A stretch of DNA of 34,806 bases from a virus. Positions 14,177 through 23,800 of the stretch are shown one piece after another; within the stretch, counting starts at the first letter, position 1; every line of letters starts with the position of its first letter. The DNA is taken from positions 1 to 34,806 of the IMG/VR virus record IMGVR_UViG_3300035698_027242; one strand, 5' to 3'. The notes below the pieces were generated by a model that saw only the letters and a list, made by a program, of their open reading frames with translations, was not told where the DNA came from and did not search any database. A program made the translations under genes and the position numbers.

Positions 14177-14437
14177 TGGTTCTCGGTCTAAATGTTCTAA
14201 AAATTCTAAGTAGACTATGAACATATCACTCTTAGCCCCGCTTCGAACAATCTTGTTCTTAATCTCAAACTTAGATTTTTCTCCGAAAGAGTTTTGCATT
14301 ATATGTTCAAACTCTACTAGATTCTCTTTTTCTGTAATATTAAATTGACGAACCCTATACCTTATTGAAGCCGGTTCAGGCTTAGAAATATTTGTAGTAA
14401 CATCACGTAAAATTCTTTTAAAAGGCTTATCAGTCAT
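14159..14437 (-). CDS. Minus-strand hypothetical protein inside the virion block, 92 aa
   Basis: This is a lone minus-strand gene between plus-strand late genes. The ATG at 14437 has a GGGAGGATAT site, so it is real. The protein is basic in its first half (RYRVRQF) and has a beta-like middle section (KSDMFIVYLEFLEHLD). No domain is recognised. A motif resembling the late boxes (TATTCTTTAATAG on the minus strand, 14478-14466) lies 28 bases upstream. It may therefore be expressed at the same time as the flanking late genes, with the divergent polymerase gene. Confidence 0.7.
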   Translation of the reverse strand: MTDKPFKRILRDVTTNISKPEPASIRYRVRQFNITEKENLVEFEHIMQNSFGEKSKFEIKNKIVRSGAKSDMFIVYLEFLEHLDREPLIPKE

Positions 14438-14447
14438 ATATCCTCCC

Positions 14448-14460
14448 TATACTTTCATAG
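14448..14460 (+). promoter_or_regulatory. Candidate late promoter box L3, for the polymerase unit
   Basis: TATACTTTCATAG lies 36 bases before the 123-aa gene that leads into the RNA polymerase gene. It differs by one base from box L1. Confidence 0.6.
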
Positions 14461-14465
14461 TAACT

Positions 14466-14478
14466 CTATTAAAGAATA
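14466..14478 (-). promoter_or_regulatory. Candidate late box L3', facing the minus-strand gene
   Basis: The minus strand reads TATTCTTTAATAG, one mismatch from the late consensus. It lies 28 bases before the 92-aa minus gene. With L3 it forms an overlapping pair whose outputs cross. Confidence 0.45.
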
Positions 14479-14496
14479 GTAAGATAAGGATGCAAA

Positions 14497-14868
14497 ATGG
14501 ATAAAAAAGAACGGTCGCACTTAGGGAGGAAGATTATATTAATGGTAAGCAGAGATGATTTAAAAGCTTACTTACCGACGGATATGGAGCGTGATTGGGT
14601 CAAAGAAAAAGATAAGAATTTATTGATTAAGACCACTCCAGATCAACTTCCTGCCCTGTTTAGTGAATTACGTCCTCAAGGATTTGGTGGGGGAGTGAGT
14701 CAAAACAAATATTGGATTCTATTTTACAATAAAATATTTACAGGTACTTTATTCAGCGATTCAGCTTTTGATAGAGCTGTTATTCACGCCCGAAGCATTG
14801 GCGTGGATGTAGATCGTTTGAAAGATTTTAAGAATAAGATAATGACTATAAGAAAATTGGTAGGTTAA
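14497..14868 (+). CDS. Hypothetical protein coupled to the RNA polymerase, 123 aa
   Basis: This protein is unknown to me. It is a small alpha/beta protein with a central Gly-rich turn (RPQGFGGGVSQNKYWILFYN) and a basic C-terminal helix (DVDRLKDFKNKIMTIRKLVG). It ends one base before the start of the fused polymerase gene, so the two are co-translated from the unit started at box L3. It has no sigma-factor region or omega-like MARVTV-type motif that I can see. A polymerase partner or a virion protein are both possible. Confidence 0.7.
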   Translation: MDKKERSHLGRKIILMVSRDDLKAYLPTDMERDWVKEKDKNLLIKTTPDQLPALFSELRPQGFGGGVSQNKYWILFYNKIFTGTLFSDSAFDRAVIHARSIGVDVDRLKDFKNKIMTIRKLVG

Positions 14869-14869
14869 A

Positions 14870-17800
14870 ATGGATTTAGCAAAAAAATTAGAACCGGTTA
14901 TTCTGCAACTATTAAACAATCAAACAATCACCTCTAACCGGCATAATAGAAAATTAAAAATCTCTAATGTCCGAATTATTAAAAACAAAAGTGCAACTCC
15001 AGACCATTTTATACAGGCTAAGATTCACGAGAGAGATATTACAGATAAAATAAAGGCTAATCTTACAATAACCGACTCCTCTAATAAGGTATTAAGCCAG
15101 GAAAACAATTATACTATTGGAGAAATCCCTGTTAAACATCCTAAATTAGGTTATGTCGTCGGGGGTAGTGGTTGGAGTGTTGACCTATCCCTAAATCTAA
15201 AGCCGGGTCCTTATGTTAGACCTAGAGTCGAAGATAACACCTTTGAGGGGATGATTAATACCGCCGGTGGAGCTATCAGAATCATCTTCGATACCACAAT
15301 GCAAAAATTTAAATTAAGAATGGGTAATAAACACTTTAGTCTTTATACAATATTAAAAGAATTAGGTAAATCAGACTCTGATATTAAAAAAGTTTGGGGA
15401 GATAAAGTATTTGAGAAAAATAATACTTTTAAAGACGGAGAATTAGAGAGTTTATTCCAAAAATTACGTCCTTTTGCCGATATTCCCAAGACTAATCTAA
15501 AGACTGATGTATTAGATTTCTTAGCATCGAAAAAAGTCGATGTTAATGTGTGTAAACTTAATCTAAAAAAAGAATTTGACCATATTAATCCAGATTTACT
15601 ACTTGAAGTTTCGAAAAAAACTATAGATTTAGCTGAGGATAAAGTTCCTGCGGATGATACAGAGCACCCAGCTTACAAACACCTGTTAGACGAGGCCGAT
15701 ACCTTGGAAGATCGTTTAAAAGAACAAGTTCCCAATATTTTCAAGAAGGTAGAATATGCCCTGGATAAAAAACCTGATGTTATTTATGTTTTTCCAAAAA
15801 TATTATTAAATAAGACTCTGGTTTCATTTTTTACTCAGAATGCTGTTTCCAGATTTGCTGATCAGTATAATCCGTTGTCCATAGCACGGGATGCTAATAA
15901 GACTACTATTAGAGGAGCTGGAGGTATTGGATCTCTCCACGCAATATCCGAAGAAATGCGAACGGTTAACCCAGGGATGAAGGGGTTAATCGACCCTCTT
16001 TCTACAGCAGAGGGTACCAGTATCGGAATCTCCCATAATCTAGCTATAGGGGCTAAAAAAGTAGGTAGGGAATTAGGTACTGATCTATTTAACGCTAAGA
16101 CAGGTAAAAAAGAATTTAAGTTAGCATCAGAAATGGCTCAAATAGTAATCGGTGGACATGATTATTATGATTGGTCATCGGCTAAACCTAAACCTAAAAC
16201 TAATAAAATATTGGCCATGCATCCCGGGGGAAAAATAGAAGAAACTCATCCCTCAAAAATAGATTATATTTATCAATCTGGTATTTCTATGCTCGATCCA
16301 GTTACAGCGGCTATTCCTACTGTGGGAAATAATTCCGCTAATAGGGTGCTGATGGGTAGTAAACACTACTCCCAAGCTGTGGCTTTAGAAGAGGGGGAAG
16401 CTCCATTAGTCCAGACTAAGGTTTCGAAGACTAAAGGATATGAAGATTATCTGGGGGAGAAGATGAACACCTCCCCGGTTAGTGGTCGTGTTACCTCAGT
16501 CTCATCTAAAAAGATTATTATAAAAGGCGATGATGGGAAAACTTATACCGTGGATTTGATTAGGAATTTCCCGCTTAATACTACTTCTTATTTTGATGAG
16601 CATAGTATCGTAAAAAAAGGCGATAAAGTTATTAAAGGTCAATCCATCACCGAGTCTATATTTAATAAACAGGGTAAATCTTTATCCCTGGGTAAAAATA
16701 TCAAGGTGGGGTTGGTCTCTTATTATGGAGAAAACTTTGAAGATTCTATTGTGTTATCCGAAAGTGGAGCTAGTAAATTCACCTCCTTACACAAGCATGA
16801 AGCTCGAATTGATTTAAGTGAGTCGATTATGTATGGAATAGAAGCCGTTACCAAATATTTTCCTAAAGAAACAGAATTTCTTCACCTGGATAAATTTCAT
16901 GCTGAGGAAAGTATTCCAAAAAAAGGCGCTAGTTTTAAACAAGGGGATATAGTCCTGCCCGCTGTATACAAATCTGCCCCTTCTCCAGAAATGCATGGCG
17001 ATAAACTAATAAAAAAATTAGGTTTTAAGCCGGTTAATGTCTCAGTTTATTGGGAAAATAAAGCAGATGGAACCGTTGTCAAAACCGTGAATACTTCTAA
17101 ATTTGTAAAAGTTTCTTTTATGCAGACAAAAGAAAAGATTCAAATCGGGGATAAATTATGCTTAACCGAAGATCACGAAGCTTTAACAGACTCCGGGTGG
17201 AAATCTATTGCGGATGTTACTACGGAAGACAGGCTGGCAACACGAGAAACAGATGGGCAAATAACTTACGCCCGTCCCCAAGCCCTTAGTTCTTATAAAA
17301 TATTAAAAAATGAAAAACTTTATAGCTTAGAGACAGACTGGGTATCTAATCTCTCAACCCAGGAACATAAATTTCTGGTATCAGAATATAATGACAATGA
17401 TGTGAAGCTAATCCCTGGGTATCAACTACTAGGTAAAAGATATTATTTCTACCATACCGGGAGTTGGGGCGGAGAATCTACTTCAAAAAGTTTAATATTT
17501 AAAGAATTTAAAAATGAATTTTTATATATATTAGGGTCCATTATGAATTGTGGGGGGTTACTCCCCGGCAATAAAATTTTCTTTCAGGTTCGATGTGATC
17601 AATTCGACCGGGATCGGTCTATTTCAGCTATATTGAAAAATCTTTCTCTAAAGTTTTTAAAAACGGACAAATATCGTTACGAAATCCATTCTTCTGAATT
17701 ATATCAATATTTAAAAGATAATGTATTTACCGAAACGGGGGTTAGAATACCCCGAGATGTTTTAGCGTTATCTTCTTATAGGTTAAAATTTCTCTTAAAT

Positions 17801-20800
17801 GGAGTTTTTAACCTATGGATTAATTTATCGGTTGAAGATCGTTTACCTTATTTTACCTATTATCGACCGAACTCTGTGTTATTTTTAGATGATTTACAAG
17901 AACTGGCGTTTAAGATAGGATTGTCCTCTAAAATAAAACAGAAAGCTAAAATAATTTTCTCTACTTCCTCAACTTCAATTAAAAATAAATCAGCTGAGGA
18001 GAAATTAATACCTTACGAGGGTAGTGTCTATTGTGTTACAATACCCAACCATGTATTTTTTGTCCGACATAGAGGCAAAGCTTACTGGACAGGTAACTCT
18101 ACTCGACATGGGTCTAAGGGAATTGTTGTATCAATTGTCCCCGATGATGAGTTTTTAAAAGATGAAAAAGGGGATGTTCTGGACATGGCTTTTTCTCCTA
18201 CTGGTATCCCTGGACGAGTCAACCCCGGGTTTATTTTAGAGGGATGCTTGGGAAAGATTAGTAAAAAGACTAAGAAAAAATATTTATTAGATACTTTTTC
18301 TCCGGATGACCGGACTGCCTGGGTACAGAACGAGATGAAGCAAAATGATGTCAAAGATGTAGAAAAAGTATTCGACCCAAAAACAGGAAAACATATTAAT
18401 ATCTCAGTAATTAACCCCTTCTTCTTCAAATTAACTCATTTAGTTAGAAAAAAGTTTGCAGCTAGGGGAGCAGGTCCTGGCGAAGTCTACACGACAGAAG
18501 AATCTCCTAAAAAAGTATCGGGCCGAGGAGCTCAGTCCCTAGGAGCTCTAGAGAACTATGCAACGCTGGCCGCTGGAAATACATCCTTTTTACAGGATGT
18601 TAGCACTATAACCTCTCAACGAAATGATGATTTCTGGTTAAAGTATCAACTGGGATTACCATCCCCTCCATTAAAAACTCCTTATATTATAAGTAAGTTC
18701 CTAACCTATTTAAAGGGAGCAGGCATTCACCTGGAAGAAAAAAATGACTATTTTAAGGCGGTTCCTCTAACAGACAAGGAAATTTTACGACAAAGTAATT
18801 CAACAAAAGGAATTCAAAACTCCCGAGTAGTAAACGAGAAGTTCCAGGAAGAAGTAGGGGGATTATTCGACCCAAAAGAAACCGGGGGTTTAGGCGGAGA
18901 GTATTGGACACATATAGAACTATCTGATCCAATTCCCAGTCCATTGGGTGAAGACGCTATAAAACGTATCCTTAACCTGACGAAGACCCAATTCCGAGAT
19001 ATTATGGAGGGTAAACTATATTACGATAAAGCAGCTAAAGAAATGACTACTGATATCCGACCAAGTTGTGTCGGGCAAGGCTATGCTTTTAAAGAAATGC
19101 TGACCAACTTAAATGTATCAAAAGAGCTAAAACTCACTATAAAAGATATAGAGTCAAATAAAGGTGCAACCAAAGACAAATATATTAAAAAATTAAAGTA
19201 TTTAAAGAACTTACAGACAACGAAGAAAAAACCAGAAGAAGTTTATATCTGGCACAACGTTCCGGTTATACCTGCTAAATTTAGGCCGATTTACACAACT
19301 GAAGACGGAAGTGTAAACGTGAGTGATGTTATTAATGGCTATAGAGAAGTCATCCAGATAAATAACCAGATTAAAGATTTGAAAAAACTTAAGTTTAATA
19401 TGAGTTTAATCCCCGAGAATACAAAAGATCTTTACCATAGTGTAAAGGGGTTGATAGGATTAGGGGATCCTCTTTCTCCCAATGTTATGTTTAAAGGTAT
19501 TCTAAAGATTATTAAGGGTGAGGAAAATAAGTACGGGCTATTCCAGGGTAGAGTTGTATCCAGAAGACGAGATTTATCCGGACGATCAACTATTATAAAT
19601 AACCCCAAATTAGGAATGGACGATGTAGGGATTCCCTTCAAAATGGCGTTAAGGATTTTCAACCCATTTTTACAAAAATATTTAAAAGAAGTAGCGGGGT
19701 ATTCCCCCATACATTCTCGTAACTTAATTGATGAAGCTGTGGGAATCGATGAGTCTAAACAAGATTATCCAGATTTAGTAAAACAAGGTCTTCAAGAAGT
19801 AATGCGAAAACGGCCGGTTATGGTTTCTCGTGCCCCTGCGTTACATAAATACAGTAATTTAGCTCTGATGCCTAAACTGGTAAAGGGTAAGGCAATTCAT
19901 TTTAATCCTTTAGTTGTATCAGGATTTGGCGCTGATTTTGATGGAGATTCAGTCATAGGTAAAATTAACTATTTAGAAGCAGTTCCCGCTAGAGATCCTC
20001 AACTGGGATTAGACCACCCCATACAAGAATTCATATCTCAGGAAATAAACTTTGATTATAAGGTTGATATAGATCTTAAATCTTTTATTGATTTAGAGGA
20101 TAATGATCTAACCCAATCTAATTTCTTTACCTCTTCTCTATCATTATTAGATAATAAAATAGGAAAGCATTTAATTACCCAGAGCCATAAAAAAGATTGC
20201 AAAGAAGTAGCTGTGAAGACCTGGTATAAAAAAGAATATCAGGTAAGTCATGCTCACTCGCTTATAGTTTACGACCCTTATAAAGATTGTATTGTTCCAG
20301 ATCTTCCTCTTAATGCTAGATTCAAGTGTATGATTAGAACCCTGGGATATGATGGTTCTATAAAATCTTTATTTAACTCTGAGGACGAGTGGTCATTCAT
20401 AAAAAATATTTTTATTTATGCTAAATTAGATGGGAATAGAGTTGTTTTACCCGCAGATAAGATGGTTCCAGTTCAAGGGGTAGAAGTTGAAACAGTTAGT
20501 GATGTGGTAGTATTCGACTCCAAATGGTCTCAATTCTTAAAGGTGGTATTTAATCTGGCTAATAAGAGAATACTCCCAAAACCAGATTGGAGTACTATAA
20601 AATCATATAGGAAAAAGTTAATTCAGTCTTTTGTTCCGGATATGATTATCGACCGGAAAAATAAATTTGTTACACCTACGCTAGCGCTGCCTTCAATGGA
20701 AACAGCTTACGAAATTTATAAACTATTAAAATCGATAGGAATTTCTAGTATTTATACCAGGGGTAAGGATGTTATACTTCGATTGGGTCAAGAAGCTTCT

Positions 20801-23800
20801 TTATATCAAGATATATTTAAATTAGACCCGCCTATGAAAAAAGTAGGGGTATTGCCGTTAACTTACGATGAATGGACTTATATTAATAGAAGATTACCCC
20901 GTGAGTTAAAACAACCAGATAAAGGTTCCCGAACCTATAAGTTTATGCCTATTTGGATTATTGACAAATATTTAGAGACGAGTAATGATATACCACATCA
21001 AGCCTTTAAAAGATATTTAAATATTGATGGGTATTTATATGATGCAATCTTAAGCTCAAGGTATACTGGTGAGATGAAGGAGATGTACGATTTAACAATA
21101 CCCGGAGCATTAACATTTACGTTAAATGATGGGTTGGTAGTAAATGATACTGTTTCGGTTTCAGTCCCGGTAAGCGAAGAAGCTAGAAAAGATGCTCTGA
21201 AATATCAAAAACCTTCTAATCATCTATTTAGTGGCAGGGGGAACTACGGTGAGACTTTAATCAATGCTCCAACAAAAGAATTTGTTTATGGTATTTATCG
21301 AATGACTTTAGCCGAAACTAAAGGAAAATCAGTTAAATCTTATAAGAATTTAAATGAGGCTTTAAATTCATACCATAAGAAAGAAATTGAAATTAATCAA
21401 AAAATTAAGGTTAAGAATACTATGACCTCAGTCGGTAGGTTATTATTCCAAGATTTATTCCCCCCTAAAATTAAAATAGAGAACAAACCATACACTAAAA
21501 AAATGCTGTATGAAGTATTAGTAGAAGCGGCAAAGTTATATCCCGTAGCCAGAGTAGAAAAATTAATGAGCGATTTAAAAGATTACGGAGCTCATTATTC
21601 TACGGAGGCGACTGCTACAGTATCTATTGCGGATATTGTTACCCCGAAAAAAGAACGGGATAAAATAATGAAAGATGCTATCCGGAATGCAAAAACTGTA
21701 GGATTCGACAAAGCTATGGGGGATGCCTCTAAACTATTACAACAATTAGTAGGAAAATTAAAAAATAATGGATTTGTAGACCTGTCAGTAAATTCTGGAG
21801 CATTAGGAAAAATTAATCAACTAACACAGATGATAGCCTCTCCGGTCGCAGTTACGGACCACCAGGGTAAAGTAATCCAGCAACCCTTAATGAAATCTTA
21901 TTCCGAGGGGTTCAATCCCATGGAGTATTGGATGACCCTCCCCGGAGCCAGAAAAGGATTAGTAGACAGGGGATTGTCCACCGCTGACACAGGGGCTTTT
22001 GGTAAAACTTTATTAGCTGGAGTATCCGGAATAACCATAGTAGGTGTTGATTGTGGTACGACAGAAGGCGAAGAATTCCCAATAACTTCTTCAGATGTGT
22101 TAGATCGTTATATTTTATCCAGTCCTTATAAGGGGAAGATAATGACGACCAACCTCCAGCGAAAATTAAAAAACCAAGGGGTGAAAACTATCCGAGTTAG
22201 GTCTCCCTTAAAATGTAAATATATTAATGGCATTTGCCAAAAATGTTGGGGTTTGGATGAAAACGGGCGAACATTAAAACTGGGGTTCCCCATAGGGGCG
22301 TTAGCCGGTACTACAGCAGCAGAACCAATTACTCAACTGGCTATGAAGTGTACTGTATCTACTGTAATATTCAAATATAAGGGTGAGGTATACAGTCGTA
22401 GTATGGACGACTTGTGGGACATAGTCGAAGAGCCCGAGTCTCTATATGGAGAAGTATTATTTAAAGAAGCGGACGATTTACAGATTTGGGATGTTGTGGG
22501 ATGGACCCCCGTATTTTATGTTCAAAAACATAAGCCACAGGACACAATGAGTTTTATCCGAACGATATCAGGAGATGCTTTGGTCGCTCAGTCAAACCAT
22601 CCTATCTTTACTTATTCTTACCAAGATTCTAAAGAGGTAAGTGTTGTAAAACCTATTAGTAAATTAATTCCAGATAAAGATCAGGTTCTAGTATCATCAG
22701 AACTTCCGATCTCTGAGAAACCAGTACCTGATATTTCAGCCTCAGAATTAATTTCCTTATTATTAGAAGATAAATCCTCCGAATATATAGCAGGTTCTTC
22801 CAGCTTAAAACGATTTAATTTTGATTTCTTATTTGTTGGGGTAGATTATTTAAAACAATTATTATCTTCCTTGATTGATAAAGTTGGCACTGTTTATTCC
22901 AAAACTCAAGAACCAGCTATATATAGATTCTTTAACGAATCTTTTGTACTCCTGCAACAACTAGGAATGATCTGCAAAAAACTAGGGTTAAGATATTCTA
23001 TGAATGTACACGATAAAGGATTTTACCTTGATATTTTCTTACACAAACAAGCTAAAAAAATATTAAAGTCCTCTTCAACAGTACAGGGATTAAAAATATT
23101 TATGACAAAGAGTGAGGAATGTCCTTCTGAGGGAATCCTAGCTATTGACGAGAACACAATTCTTAATACAATTTATGATAATTTATATGTATATGATTTA
23201 AAAACTGGGACTGAAGGCTTTTTAGCAGGAGCCATTCATAACCACAATACATTCCACACCGGCGGAGCTGTAGGCAATAAAACTTTAGGCTGGAAAGGGT
23301 TGGAAACCTTATTTAAGTTGCCTAAAACCATAAAAGATAGAGCTATATTAGCTAAAGAAACTGGCTCAGTTACCAATATCAATCCGATTGTTGGTGGTTG
23401 GGAAGTATATATCAAAGAAGAGAAACATGTTCTTCCAAAAAAATTAGGATTAGGCGTTAAATTAAACCAAAAAGTTAAAGCGGGGGATATGTTGACCCAA
23501 CAAGGCGTTATCCATCCAAACGATTTACTAGAAACTACTCAAAATGCAGAACGGGTTGAGAACCACATCATTAAAGAGTTGGATTCTACTTACAGGGCCG
23601 GTGGAGTATCTTTAAAACGTAAAATTCTTGAACTTTTAGTATCCCCCATGACTAAAAAAGTCCAAGTTGAAGAGATTGATCCTTCAGTAGGAGTTAATTT
23701 AGGCATACTGCCCGGAGATTTAATCTCCCGGGGACAGGAAAAGGTTTTAAAGAAATATAAATCTAAGATTAAGTTTAAATCTTCTCCAAAATTATTAAGC

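Noticed and set aside
18082-18429. 115-codon minus-strand ORF inside the polymerase gene
   Set aside because: It is antisense to the conserved GDK/RHGxKG region, without ribosome-binding site or promoter.
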